Of a stretch of DNA of 64,000 nucleotides, positions 18,358 through 26,276 are shown one piece after another. The stretch is from Bacteroides intestinalis (GTDB taxonomy: Bacteria > Bacteroidota > Bacteroidia > Bacteroidales > Bacteroidaceae). The stretch spans positions 124,001 to 188,000 of the forward strand of contig NZ_QRZF01000009.1 of the NCBI RefSeq assembly GCF_003464595.1, in the 5' to 3' direction. A model generated the notes under the pieces. The model saw only the letters and a program-made list of their open reading frames with translations. It did no database searches and had not been told where the DNA came from. Each line of letters begins with the position of its first letter. Position 1 is the stretch's first letter. The translations under genes and the position numbers were made by a program.

Positions 18358-18765
18358 TTACTGCACCCATACAATTTGAGGAAGTGTAGTAATCTTTTGC
18401 AGGATAGCGACCACTTCTTCGTCAAACATGTACTGATAAATCTCTCCGGCATAGACTACTGTCCCACTGGCCTTTGTGTTGCCACTGGCTACAAGAATAT
18501 CTTCTTGCAAATAACCATTAATGCCAAGAGTGGTAATATCTGATTCAGCCGCCTTGATCTGTGCATCCGTATAAGCGGTGAATGTCTTACCTGAAAGATC
18601 AAACTTCACAGCTGTACCGGCAGGAATCTTGCCAACCGCAACCCAATCGGAAATGTTGCTCACCATACCACCGCCCGGATAACGGTGACGGATTTCACGC
18701 CACACTTTACGGGCATGTCCGTATTTCACGGTGTTCACATCAAACGTGTTACCCATTGTTCCCAT
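18358..18765 (-). CDS. Putative head decoration protein
   Basis: 135 residues, beta-rich, with Gly and Thr repeated turns, between scaffold and capsid genes. Phage decoration or head-fibre proteins of about this size occupy this position. Start could be either ATG (18765, or 18756 giving MGNTFDV). The role is inferred from location only. Confidence 0.5.
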   Translation of the reverse strand: MGTMGNTFDVNTVKYGHARKVWREIRHRYPGGGMVSNISDWVAVGKIPAGTAVKFDLSGKTFTAYTDAQIKAAESDITTLGINGYLQEDILVASGNTKASGTVVYAGEIYQYMFDEEVVAILQKITTLPQIVWVQ

Positions 18766-18792
18766 ACATTTATTGTTTTAGAGTTAATAATT

Positions 18793-19416
18793 TCAATTCT
18801 TCTTCCAGCCTTCCTTCTTGCCTTTACGTTCAAAGTATCTGCTGGCTGCATTGTGTTGTGTTCCACCTGAACCGTCAGAAGTTCTTGGGGCGGTGCCATA
18901 ACCCCTGCACGCCTTATATTCTGCATCATATTTCGGCAGAAATTCAGTAACCAGTTCATCCACAGTTTTCTTGGTATCGAAAGTTACCCCTTGTAAGGTC
19001 TTGCTCAACACATAATCATCATTCGCTTGTTTGGCCTTCATTGCAGCCGTAACCTTCTTCAACAAATCAGCTTGAACCTTTTTGCTGTCTTCCGCGTCTA
19101 AACGTGCTTCCAGTTCTTTCAGTTTCTTCTCCAGTTCATCATCGTTTTTCGGTGGTACCGGTGGAGTTGGAGGTGTCGGGGGAGTCGGTTGGGGCTTATA
19201 GTTTTTCTTAAAGTCCTCAACTCTGGTTGCGACATCATGGTTGTACTGTCCTTGCATCCCTTTCAGAAAATTCACAGCCTTGTTCCAATAAGCCTCGTCA
19301 GGCTCCGAACCTTCGGCTATGGGATTAAGTTCTACATACGTCTGTAATGTCTGCGGTGAAAAACTGGTTTCTCCAAGTTTCTCACTTAATGTGGATAAGA
19401 TTTTTTCTTGTTCCAT
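18793..19416 (-). CDS. Putative capsid scaffolding protein
   Basis: 207 residues when started at the ATG at 19416 (MEQEKIL); upstream codons overlap a terminator hairpin. It contains a Pro/Thr-rich linker near residues 75-87, a Lys/Glu coiled coil (residues 90-140) and a basic C-terminus (FERKGKKEGWKKN). Charged coiled-coil proteins immediately before the capsid gene are usually scaffolds. There is no protease motif. Confidence 0.6.
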   Translation of the reverse strand: MEQEKILSTLSEKLGETSFSPQTLQTYVELNPIAEGSEPDEAYWNKAVNFLKGMQGQYNHDVATRVEDFKKNYKPQPTPPTPPTPPVPPKNDDELEKKLKELEARLDAEDSKKVQADLLKKVTAAMKAKQANDDYVLSKTLQGVTFDTKKTVDELVTEFLPKYDAEYKACRGYGTAPRTSDGSGGTQHNAASRYFERKGKKEGWKKN

Positions 19417-19447
19417 CGTGTTTATTTTGTGTTTATGTTGAATAAAA

Positions 19448-19487
19448 AAAGAGTCAGACAATGCTTTTTGCATCAATCTGACTCTTT
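19448..19487 (-). terminator. Terminator between tRNA array and scaffold gene
   Basis: Perfect 11-bp stem AAAGAGTCAGA (19448-19458) with TCTGACTCTTT (19477-19487), with an inner ATGC/GCAT pairing. The minus-strand RNA has a run of U after the stem. It lies between the last tRNA (Tyr) and the capsid scaffold gene. Confidence 0.7.
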
Positions 19488-19509
19488 GGTCTTATTTTCC
19501 ATTTAATAG

Positions 19510-19591
19510 TGGGCAGTATTGGACTCGAACCAATGAAGACGAAAGCCAATAGATTTACAGTCTATCCCGTTTGCCACTTCGGTAACTACCC
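19510..19591 (-). tRNA. tRNA-Tyr(GTA), phage-encoded
   Basis: 82 nt with a long variable arm; acceptor GGGTAGT/ACTGCCC, discriminator A, anticodon loop CTGTAAA, T-loop TTCGAGT. Last tRNA of the phage array. Confidence 0.9.
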
Positions 19592-19597
19592 GTTTTG

Positions 19598-19682
19598 CGG
19601 AAGCAGAAGGATTCAAACCTCCGAAGCCTTTCAGCTTGCCTCTTTAGCAAAGAGGTGGTATCGTTCACTCACCCATACTTCC
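19598..19682 (-). tRNA. tRNA-Ser(GCT), phage-encoded
   Basis: 85 nt with a long variable arm; acceptor GGAAGTA/TGCTTCC, discriminator G, anticodon loop TTGCTAA within a CTCTT/AAGAG-type stem. Six bases from tRNA-Tyr. Confidence 0.88.
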
Positions 19683-19756
19683 AATATGCGACCTACAAGA
19701 TGTCTCGGTGAAACCACCGCATTTCCCTTGTATTTCGGACGTTATTCATTCTGTGT

Positions 19757-19826
19757 AGCGTATCAGAGAATCGAACTCTGGTTTCCACCGTGAAAAGGTG
19801 ACGACCTAACCGTTAGTCGAATACGC
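19757..19826 (-). tRNA. tRNA-Glu(TTC), phage-encoded
   Basis: 70 nt; acceptor GCGTATT/GATACGC, anticodon loop TTTTCAC, T-loop TTCGATT, discriminator U. The 74 bases between this and tRNA-Ser are not a tRNA but form a hairpin (TACAAG/CTTGTA at 19694-19732 with an inner CGGTG/CACCG stem). Confidence 0.85.
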
Positions 19827-19832
19827 CATTTG

Positions 19833-19903
19833 TTGAGATACAAGGATTTGAACCTTGAATAGCAGAACCAAAATCTGCTGTGTTGCCATTACACCATATC
19901 TCA
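19833..19903 (-). tRNA. tRNA-Gln(TTG), phage-encoded
   Basis: 71 nt; acceptor TGAGATA/TATCTCA, discriminator A, anticodon stem GCAGA/TCTGC with loop TTTTGGT, T-loop TTCAAAT. Confidence 0.9.
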
Positions 19904-19908
19904 ATATG

Positions 19909-19981
19909 CGCGAAGAGAAGGACTCGAACCCCCGACAATCAGGTTTGGAATCTGACGTTCTTCCAACTGAACTATCTCCGC
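19909..19981 (-). tRNA. tRNA-Trp(CCA), phage-encoded
   Basis: 73 nt; acceptor GCGGAGA/TCTTCGC, discriminator G, anticodon loop TTCCAAA, T-loop TTCGAGT. One mismatch (A-C) at the base of the anticodon stem and two G-U pairs in the T-stem. Confidence 0.85.
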
Positions 19982-19988
19982 TTCATTG

Positions 19989-20061
19989 CGCCCGGTGATA
20001 GAATCGAACTACCGACCTTTACATTAACAGTGTATTGCTCTACCAATTGAGCTAACCGGAC
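19989..20061 (-). tRNA. tRNA-Asn(GTT), phage-encoded
   Basis: 73 nt; acceptor GTCCGGT/ACCGGGC, discriminator G, anticodon loop CTGTTAA, T-loop TTCGATT. Confidence 0.9.
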
Positions 20062-20067
20062 AATATA

Positions 20068-20135
20068 CCTATACTCACCTAACCTGCGATACCCCATTTC
20101 AGCGTACCTGTGGGAATTGAACCACACCGTATAGG
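20068..20135 (-). ncRNA. Non-canonical tRNA-like spacer element
   Basis: Between tRNA-Phe and tRNA-Asn. A perfect 7-bp closing stem (CCTATAC with GTATAGG) encloses an element holding a hairpin TGTGG/CCACA whose loop includes TTCAATT, the sequence of a T-loop, and a second pairing GGTAC/GTATC. It has the length of a tRNA but not the order of its arms. It is either a scrambled tRNA remnant or an unrecognised small RNA. Confidence 0.35.
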
Positions 20136-20140
20136 TTTTG

Positions 20141-20213
20141 TGGAAAGAGATGAAATCGAATCACCTTAACCGGATTTTCAGTCCGGCGCATACACCACGT
20201 CTGCCATCTTTCC
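20141..20213 (-). tRNA. tRNA-Phe(GAA), phage-encoded
   Basis: 73 nt; acceptor GGAAAGA/TCTTTCC, discriminator A, anticodon stem CCGGA/TCCGG with loop CTGAAAA, T-loop TTCGATT. Confidence 0.88.
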
Positions 20214-20278
20214 ATATTCTCCCTTTATCCCCATACGCCACATCGAAGGGAGAAACAATGCGGCAACTCCAACTATTG

Positions 20279-20351
20279 TTGCGGAGATTCGACTCGAACG
20301 AATGACCTTTGGGCTATGATCCCAACGAGCTACCAGCTGCTCCACTCCGCG
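20279..20351 (-). tRNA. Initiator tRNA-fMet(CAT), phage-encoded
   Basis: 73 nt; anticodon loop ATCATAG on a stem ending in three G-C pairs (GGG/CCC), and a C1-A72 mismatch at the acceptor end (C from 20351, A from 20280). Both are the hallmarks of bacterial initiator tRNA, so this is not an elongator Met or Ile tRNA. It is the first tRNA of the array. Confidence 0.88.
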
Positions 20352-20366
20352 ATATTATCCTGAAAA

Positions 20367-20549
20367 CTACTTTGTACCCACAATATCCACATTTATGTAG
20401 TTCTTGCATCTACGACACTTCACTCTCAATATAACAACACCATTGACATAGCTTATATCAGTTAGTTTCTGACCGCATATCGGACATAAAACTATCTTGT
20501 TGTATATTTCCCTTTGATCTGCATCTTTATCCGCACTAATTTTTATCAT
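20367..20549 (-). CDS. Small zinc-ribbon protein, Com-like
   Basis: 60 residues with two Cys pairs, CPIC near residue 22 and CRRC near residue 45, separated by a short beta segment, i.e. a four-Cys zinc ribbon. This resembles the phage Mu Com family, which binds RNA or DNA to regulate expression. It leads the tRNA array on the same strand and has a good promoter (20567-20597), so it is probably co-transcribed with the tRNAs. Regulatory role is inference. Confidence 0.65.
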   Translation of the reverse strand: MIKISADKDADQREIYNKIVLCPICGQKLTDISYVNGVVILRVKCRRCKNYINVDIVGTK

Positions 20550-20566
20550 ACTCCATGTTTTCGTTG

Positions 20567-20597
20567 CAAATATATGTACTGGATTTCTTTTCTCAAA
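20567..20597 (-). promoter_or_regulatory. Bacteroides-type promoter for zinc-ribbon/tRNA operon
   Basis: Minus strand: TTTG (20597-20594), 19 bp, TATATTTG (20574-20567). This is a full match to the Bacteroides consensus and predicts a start near 20560, just before the ATG at 20549. The operator-like palindrome at 20608-20639 sits directly upstream. Confidence 0.7.
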
Positions 20598-20607
20598 ACA
20601 TTTTTGA

Positions 20608-20639
20608 TATTATTTTCTATTAAAATGTAGAAAATAATA
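20608..20639. promoter_or_regulatory. Perfect 12-bp palindrome, putative operator
   Basis: TATTATTTTCTA (20608-20619) and TAGAAAATAATA (20628-20639) form a perfect inverted repeat with an 8-base spacer. It lies between the divergent zinc-ribbon/tRNA and terminase operons, 11 bp upstream of the -33 box of the former. A TATTTTTG -7-like box for the terminase gene is at 20651-20658. Confidence 0.55.
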
Positions 20640-20729
20640 CTCTTTATGCGTATTTTTGTACTGCAATATTAGAATCAGAGCTTATAGGCCGGTCTCCACA
20701 TGTGTAATGTGAGGATCGGTTTTCTTTTT

Positions 20730-22334
20730 ATGGAGAAATATAGTGGAATAAAAACGGTTAATGCCAGTTTGGTGCTTGATTATGAATATATCCAAATGTT
20801 AAGGGACGCGGATAGGAAAATTCCTAATCCGAATAAGATAATCGCACAAGGTGGAGGGCAGGAAAACATGCTCTCCACCCCGGCTGATATTACCATCTGT
20901 GGGGGATGCCGTGGAGGAAGTAAAACTTTTACTCTTCTTATGGAAACATTGAAAGATATAAAAAATAAAAACTTCCGTTCTGTGCTTCTCCGGCATGAGA
21001 TAGACGATCTCTCTGATATGGTAGAAACATCATCCACCTTATATGATGATTTTGGGGAATACAACAAGTCCAAAAACGACATGCGCTGGAATTTCTATAA
21101 AGGTGGATTTTTAAAATTCAGCTATCATGCTGACACACTTGACGATTTCAAAAAGCGTTTTCAAGGTAAACAGTTCGCATATATAGGTGTGGATGAAATA
21201 ACCCACATGGAATATCTCAAATTCAAATACCTTATCACTTGTAACCGTAACGCCTTTCATATCCGTAACCGCTTTATCGGAACATGTAACCCTGATCCTG
21301 ACAGCTGGGTTGCAAAATTCATTGACTGGTGGATCGGAGAAGATGGTCTTCCAATCCCGGAACGTGATGGCAGAGTCCGGTATTGTTTTATGGACGGGGA
21401 CAATGTTTCAGGTATATATTGGGGAGATACCCGTGAGGAAGTATATGAGCAATGCAAGGATATTATACACGCCTACTGGAAGCCGGAGTATGAGCAATAT
21501 GGCACACCACAAGAACTGTTTATCAAGTCGGTTACTTTTATTGAAGCAAAACTTTCCGATAATGTAAAACTGATGTCTTCTGATCCGACCTATTTGGCTA
21601 ACCTTGTCAACCAGTCAGACGAACAACGCGCACGCGATCTTGACGGTAACTGGAAATACAAAGCTGCCGGAGATGATATAATAAAGCTGACTCACATGGA
21701 AGCCTTATACCGCAATTCCATGCAGATAGGTGATGGAATACGCCGGGTATCATGTGATGCGGCATTTGAGGGTGGCGACAGTCTTGTCATGTGGCTGTGG
21801 GAAGGATGGCATATAAGAGACATATTTGTTTGCAAACTTGACAGCAAGAAAACAGTCGATACCGTAAAAGCGATGCTGGAAGAATGGCATGTAAGAGAAG
21901 AATGCTTCACCTATGACCTTAACGGACTCGGACAAATATTCAAAGGCTTTTTCCCGAATGCAATCCCATTCAACAACAAAGAAGCCGTGGAAGAGAAATT
22001 CAAATACATCTATGCGAATTTAAAATCACAAGCGGCATATCTGTTCGCACAAAAAATTATCAACCGGGAGGTTTCTATTGAACCGACTCTTCTTGAACGC
22101 AAGTTCTCCGGCAAAGGGTTTGAAAAAGTTCCTCTTAGACAGATTCTCGACAAGGAAAGGAAAGCGATACGAAAGGATGAAGACAGTGAAGAGAAAGGCT
22201 GGACTATTATCAAGAAGATCATAATGAAAAAATTAGTGGGCCATTCTCCCGACTTCATAGAAGCATTGCTTATGCGAATGATTTTTGAAATTAAACATAA
22301 ACGCAAACACATAAAAGGTTTAGGATTAATATGA
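20730..22334 (+). CDS. terL: Terminase large subunit
   Basis: 534 residues from the ATG at 20730 (an in-frame ATG at 20700 is possible). ATPase: Walker A GGCRGGSKT at residues 58-66 and Walker B YIGVDE at 151-156, followed by a TCNPD motif III near 185-189. The C-terminal nuclease domain begins with the VSCDAAFEGGD segment carrying the first catalytic Asp. It packages DNA into the prohead through the portal. It is coupled to the portal gene by an ATGA overlap. Unusually, both genes lie opposite in direction to the rest of the head genes. Confidence 0.92.
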   Translation: MEKYSGIKTVNASLVLDYEYIQMLRDADRKIPNPNKIIAQGGGQENMLSTPADITICGGCRGGSKTFTLLMETLKDIKNKNFRSVLLRHEIDDLSDMVETSSTLYDDFGEYNKSKNDMRWNFYKGGFLKFSYHADTLDDFKKRFQGKQFAYIGVDEITHMEYLKFKYLITCNRNAFHIRNRFIGTCNPDPDSWVAKFIDWWIGEDGLPIPERDGRVRYCFMDGDNVSGIYWGDTREEVYEQCKDIIHAYWKPEYEQYGTPQELFIKSVTFIEAKLSDNVKLMSSDPTYLANLVNQSDEQRARDLDGNWKYKAAGDDIIKLTHMEALYRNSMQIGDGIRRVSCDAAFEGGDSLVMWLWEGWHIRDIFVCKLDSKKTVDTVKAMLEEWHVREECFTYDLNGLGQIFKGFFPNAIPFNNKEAVEEKFKYIYANLKSQAAYLFAQKIINREVSIEPTLLERKFSGKGFEKVPLRQILDKERKAIRKDEDSEEKGWTIIKKIIMKKLVGHSPDFIEALLMRMIFEIKHKRKHIKGLGLI

Positions 22335-23827
22335 TAGCAGAGATTCTTACAAAAAAGCCTTTTGCAAGGGTTACTCCCGAAGGTTACTTGCAAGGCAGGA
22401 TTACGAGCGATTTAAGAAACGCATCGTTCACAAACAATAGTGATAGGCTGACATGGCAGCTCATTTCGCAGGCTGATTTTATCCGTGAGTTTTATCCTTC
22501 AGGGCACAAGATCAATTCGGAATTGTTTTACCCGGATAGACTGAAATATGACGAAGAAAAGAAACGGTTCTTCCGAGAAAAAGTGTTCCGTGCCTCTTTT
22601 CCCTTTCAGATGATAATCACCATTCAACAGCTTGTACATCTATGTGGCAATGACATTCATCATGAGCTGACCGATACCAAAGTCGATGAAAGTTCACGGG
22701 AAATATTTCTCGAATTTCAAAAAGGGTGGCTGGATAAGAATATGGAGATTGCATTTTACGAATATGCCAAAAGTGTAAAAATAACGGGAGATGCAGCAAT
22801 CGTATTTTATATGAATGAAGGCAAGGTGTTCACCAAGAATCTCTCCTATTTTGATGGTGACACTCTTTATCCTCACTACGACTCCATAACCGGTCAAATG
22901 ACACTGTTTGCCCGGCGATACAGCGACTATGACGAAGAGGGAAAGGAACTCATTTCTTGGGTGGAAGTGTGGGACAATAAAAAAATGTACCGTTACCGTC
23001 AGGATAAAAGGGGAATAGTCGGAGCAATAAACAAAGTGAAACAGTATTTCGGTATTGAAGGATATACATTAGTGGAAGAACGCGATCATGGATTTGCCGA
23101 ATGTCCGGTTGTATATTATCGGGACAAACACGGTGCCTGCTGGAGCTTTTCACAAGATAATATCGACAAGTACGAACTGGCTATTTCCCATTTGTGTCAA
23201 AACAATATGGCATACGCATTTCCGATCATGTTACTTAAAGGTGAAGATGTTGAGATTCAGGGAGATATGTATGGTGCGGTAAAAGCTATCACTATGGGGA
23301 AGGATGATGATGCAGGCTTTATGAATCGTCCCGAAGCATCGCAATCATTTGAACTTCAAATTAATACATTACTTAAAATGATTTTTATGGGGAGTTTTGT
23401 TGTCATGCCTCCCGAAGTAAAGTCAGGAGATTTGCCGGGTGTTGCTATCAAGCTGATCTATTCACCATCTTTGGAAAAAGCCATGATTGACTGCAAGGAA
23501 TTTGACGAATCAATAGACAAAATGAAACAGCTGTTCCTGCACGGATATGGAACAGAAAAAGGCCAACTTACCAAATTCCTCAATTTGAAAATCTTTTCGT
23601 GGGCAGTTCCATACGTCCACCAAAATGCAGCCGAATTGGTATCGAACTTGGTACAATTAGTCGGTGCCGGTATTTTATCAAAAGAAACCGGCTCGGAAGA
23701 ATCCGGTTATGGGAAAAACAATGAATGGGATCGTATCATGCGTGAATATAAGGAACAGCAACAAGCTGACTTGCTATATCAACTGAAAATCAAGAAAAAT
23801 GAAAGTAAAGAGGGTAATGCAAAATGA
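22331..23827 (+). CDS. Portal protein
   Basis: 498 residues, start overlapping the terminase stop. Helix-rich, with an N-terminal wing region and a Gln/Lys-rich C-terminus (YKEQQQADLLYQLKIKKNE). Length and position immediately after terL identify the dodecameric portal through which DNA enters the capsid. A strong terminator pair follows (23842-23936), ending this two-gene plus-strand unit. Confidence 0.82.
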   Translation: MIAEILTKKPFARVTPEGYLQGRITSDLRNASFTNNSDRLTWQLISQADFIREFYPSGHKINSELFYPDRLKYDEEKKRFFREKVFRASFPFQMIITIQQLVHLCGNDIHHELTDTKVDESSREIFLEFQKGWLDKNMEIAFYEYAKSVKITGDAAIVFYMNEGKVFTKNLSYFDGDTLYPHYDSITGQMTLFARRYSDYDEEGKELISWVEVWDNKKMYRYRQDKRGIVGAINKVKQYFGIEGYTLVEERDHGFAECPVVYYRDKHGACWSFSQDNIDKYELAISHLCQNNMAYAFPIMLLKGEDVEIQGDMYGAVKAITMGKDDDAGFMNRPEASQSFELQINTLLKMIFMGSFVVMPPEVKSGDLPGVAIKLIYSPSLEKAMIDCKEFDESIDKMKQLFLHGYGTEKGQLTKFLNLKIFSWAVPYVHQNAAELVSNLVQLVGAGILSKETGSEESGYGKNNEWDRIMREYKEQQQADLLYQLKIKKNESKEGNAK

Positions 23828-23841
23828 TCTGTACCAAAACG

Positions 23842-23936
23842 CGGAGCGCGAAAGCAATCTCGTACTCCGCGCTCCGAATCCAATGTAACTATACATCGGA
23901 AAAAGCCGCCTCTGCCTACATAAAATAGACAGAGGC
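23842..23936 (+). terminator. Double hairpin terminator after portal gene
   Basis: First hairpin: CGGAGCGCG (23842-23850) with CGCGCTCCG (23868-23876). Second: GCCTCTG (23908-23914) with CAGAGGC (23930-23936) followed by TTTACTTTTTC. The second is a Rho-independent terminator. Between them lies a 14-mer (23887-23900) identical to 28713-28726. No gene is seen in 23828-24025. Confidence 0.65.
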
Positions 23937-24025
23937 TTTACTTTTTCAACAACTTGGTTGATAAGCTTGTGTTATAACAAGTCAACTTCTACATTGCAAA
24001 TGTAATGAATGAATTGAATATGACA

Positions 24026-24280
24026 CTACTTTCGATACAATTTTTTATTATAAGGCTTTCGAGGATATTTCCGGTTAAGCTTCTTTTGCAGATCATCATT
24101 GATACTTTCATTCAGAAGGATTTTAGAGTTTAGCACCCGGACTTCTCCAGTAAGTTCCATAATAGTTTTGGATTGTGTCGCATTTTGTTTTGAAAGTTCA
24201 ACATTGGCAATAGCCAGTTTGCTGCATTCTGATGCAAGATGATTGAGTTTCTTTGTGCTGATTAATGATAATCCAAACAT
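24026..24280 (-). CDS. Short coiled-coil protein
   Basis: 84 residues: a central heptad-like helix (residues 12-65, with repeated Leu/Ile and Asn/Ser) and a very basic tail (NRKYPRKPYNKKLYRK). Last gene of the minus-strand replication block. Function unknown; basic tails of this type may bind nucleic acid. Confidence 0.55.
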   Translation of the reverse strand: MFGLSLISTKKLNHLASECSKLAIANVELSKQNATQSKTIMELTGEVRVLNSKILLNESINDDLQKKLNRKYPRKPYNKKLYRK

Positions 24281-24309
24281 AATATTCTGATATTTAGTAT
24301 GTTAAATAA

Positions 24310-25098
24310 TTATATTGCTGATACGGGAACGGCAAAGCATTTACAATGACCGTGATACGGTGGTAATTTGTCCCATTCCACATGAAATCCGACTTCATCG
24401 TCACAAATGTTACAAGGATAGGAGCTGCCACGCATGACAAAGAACCCTACGGCTCCACAGGCTTTAGCCTGCAATTCCCAATGCTTCATCCAACCCTCTG
24501 CCACAGCATACTCCGTCAAATCTGACAGTGCAGTCCAAGAGCTTACAGTACGTCCTACTCCAAAAGACTCCTGAACACCGAGTCTTGAAATAATCGGATA
24601 ACCCTTTGAAATAGCTCTCTGTACATGCTCATTAAGCAATGGCGTTTTTACCGACTGCCTGATAGATGAAAGTAGTTTGTCTTTGGAAAGGTTCAGTAGT
24701 AATCCAGCGGCAATGGCCGTTTCAACCTCCTTTGAAAACCGGTCAACATATTCTCTTGCGCGTTGCGTGAAGGTTTTGCCGTATGATTCTCGCGTTATAC
24801 ATGTTATGATTGCATCCTTATTATCCTCATGTGTCGCTACTGCCAAAGTATAAGTATAGTCTTCAATTATTTCAAGAAGGGATAAAATAATGGCATCCAC
24901 TTCCTCCTGCAACTGTCTGTTTGCTGAAAAACGGAATAGTTCAGGGCTGATCTTGTACCGGTATGAAATATCTATAATTTGCTTTGCCGCCTCGATCATT
25001 ACAATTTGAAGATTGGTACGCATGGATAGCTCCGCATCCAGACGTTGACGGAGGTATTCTTTGGCCTCTTCAATTTCCTTATCAGTCGGTACCCTCAT
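24310..25098 (-). CDS. MuF-like minor head protein
   Basis: 262 residues. Helical N-terminal part, then a C-terminal segment with CNICDDE, a HVEWDKLPPYHGHCKC ending and a last hydrophobic strand, matching the Cys/His signature at the end of MuF/SPP1-gp7 head morphogenesis domains (paired Cys, PP-x-H, C-x-C). These proteins are minor capsid components injected or used in assembly, and normally lie next to the portal. Here it is on the opposite strand, separated from the portal by the terminator and a small coiled-coil gene. Its start overlaps the end of the next upstream gene. Confidence 0.7.
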   Translation of the reverse strand: MRVPTDKEIEEAKEYLRQRLDAELSMRTNLQIVMIEAAKQIIDISYRYKISPELFRFSANRQLQEEVDAIILSLLEIIEDYTYTLAVATHEDNKDAIITCITRESYGKTFTQRAREYVDRFSKEVETAIAAGLLLNLSKDKLLSSIRQSVKTPLLNEHVQRAISKGYPIISRLGVQESFGVGRTVSSWTALSDLTEYAVAEGWMKHWELQAKACGAVGFFVMRGSSYPCNICDDEVGFHVEWDKLPPYHGHCKCFAVPVSAI

Positions 25099-25489
25099 TT
25101 TTATGTTCCTCCTTAATACCTTCCTTGATACTATTCATGTTTCTCTCTTCTTCCAGTATCTTGGCATCATCTTCCGGTGATACTGGTTGCTGCAAGCCTC
25201 GTAGCCGTTCGGTAAGATCAGAATAGCTTTTAAAAAACTCTTCCATAAACTTAACGTCAGGGGTTGCATTACTAATAAGGAAACATACTTTGATCCATGT
25301 TTCCAAATATTCACGAAGTTCCTTATTGTTGGTTAACTCCCGAATCCGGGAAAACATTCCGTTATCATCCCGAAAACGCATACTCCAAAAACCTGACACT
25401 GCCTTAATACTGATCCAGTCATGTTCACTACCATTATCCCTCGTAACAATAAAGTTACCTACCTGAATACCATTTGTTTTTTTGCTCAT
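25082..25489 (-). CDS. Hypothetical phage protein
   Basis: 135 residues, overlapping both neighbours by a few bases (4 bp at 25486-25489; 17 bp at 25082-25098). N-terminal beta strands (GIQVGNFIVTRDNGS, WISIKAVSGFWSMRF) and a C-terminal acidic helix rich in Glu/Lys. No family recognised. Confidence 0.55.
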   Translation of the reverse strand: MSKKTNGIQVGNFIVTRDNGSEHDWISIKAVSGFWSMRFRDDNGMFSRIRELTNNKELREYLETWIKVCFLISNATPDVKFMEEFFKSYSDLTERLRGLQQPVSPEDDAKILEEERNMNSIKEGIKEEHKNEGTD

Positions 25490-25872
25490 AATCCTATTTT
25501 TAATTTACGTTCAAATCTATCTCCAAGATTAAAAAAGTATTCCTTACCGTAAGAGTTTATACGTTCTTCATCCGATGATACTTTATTCATTTCATAAATC
25601 AAGCAACTATACCTATCATCATCAGGAAGAAGCCCTTTGCACTCTTCTCTGATATAAATATGATGCTTCCCATTTACCCAATAAAATTCAGAGAGAAATC
25701 CACCAAGAAGCATTTCAATCATTTTTTGGTGCCTGACAGACAATTCTCCTTGCACTGCTATATCCATTACAATGCTCTTACCTTCTATTGTCTTCAATTC
25801 ACATGAATAGTTCAAGGCCCGAAGAATAGACATCAGCTCAACACTTAACTCTATGTGATTCATATTTTTCAT
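25486..25872 (-). CDS. Hypothetical phage protein
   Basis: 128 residues, mixed alpha/beta, with strand-like IVMDIAVQGELS and a FYWVNGKHHIYI segment. Overlaps both neighbours by 4 bp, indicating translational coupling in the replication operon. Function unknown. Confidence 0.55.
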   Translation of the reverse strand: MKNMNHIELSVELMSILRALNYSCELKTIEGKSIVMDIAVQGELSVRHQKMIEMLLGGFLSEFYWVNGKHHIYIREECKGLLPDDDRYSCLIYEMNKVSSDEERINSYGKEYFFNLGDRFERKLKIGL

Positions 25873-26090
25873 ACTTTTACTATTTCAAATTCATCTGCAT
25901 GTTCCTTGCCAATCCAATCCCGTTTCTGATTTTCAGTTGCGCTTTCGTAGATTCTTCCTCGCTTAGACAAATGCCTTTTCCTAAAAATACCTTCTTCTCC
26001 AAGTTTGTCATAATCTCTTCTTGAAGGGGATAATCCCTTTGCCCTGCAAAAGAACAATCCCGTTTCCTTGTGTCTAAATTTTACTGCCAT
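25869..26090 (-). CDS. Small basic phage protein
   Basis: 73 residues from the ATG at 26090, which is preceded by GGAGGAA at a good distance; upstream codons would overlap the previous gene. Very basic N-terminal half (KFRHKETGLFFCRAKGLSPSRR). Possibly nucleic-acid binding; family unknown. Confidence 0.55.
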   Translation of the reverse strand: MAVKFRHKETGLFFCRAKGLSPSRRDYDKLGEEGIFRKRHLSKRGRIYESATENQKRDWIGKEHADEFEIVKV

Positions 26091-26092
26091 GC

Positions 26093-26275
26093 TTATTCCT
26101 CCCATGGATTTTCGTCTTCTTCCTCAACGTAAATCCGTTTTAATTTGTCTGATACTTCTTCAAGCTCACGCTTCATTTGATTTACATGAAATCCAGCTGG
26201 CATAGGGATTTCCAATGCTCCCCGTAGGTTATCTATTTTTTCAATAACCTCTGCAAATTCATCCGGTGCGATCAT
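26093..26275 (-). CDS. Short acidic helical protein
   Basis: 60 residues, one or two helices with strong negative charge at the end (VEEEDENPWEE). Starts 1 bp after the primase gene stop. Unknown; the last codons also provide the ribosome binding site of the next gene. Confidence 0.5.
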   Translation of the reverse strand: MIAPDEFAEVIEKIDNLRGALEIPMPAGFHVNQMKRELEEVSDKLKRIYVEEEDENPWEE

Positions 26276-26276
26276 A

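Noticed and set aside
19509..19793. Open frame across phage tRNAs Tyr, Ser and the spacer
   Set aside because: It lies opposite functional tRNAs; no evidence of translation.
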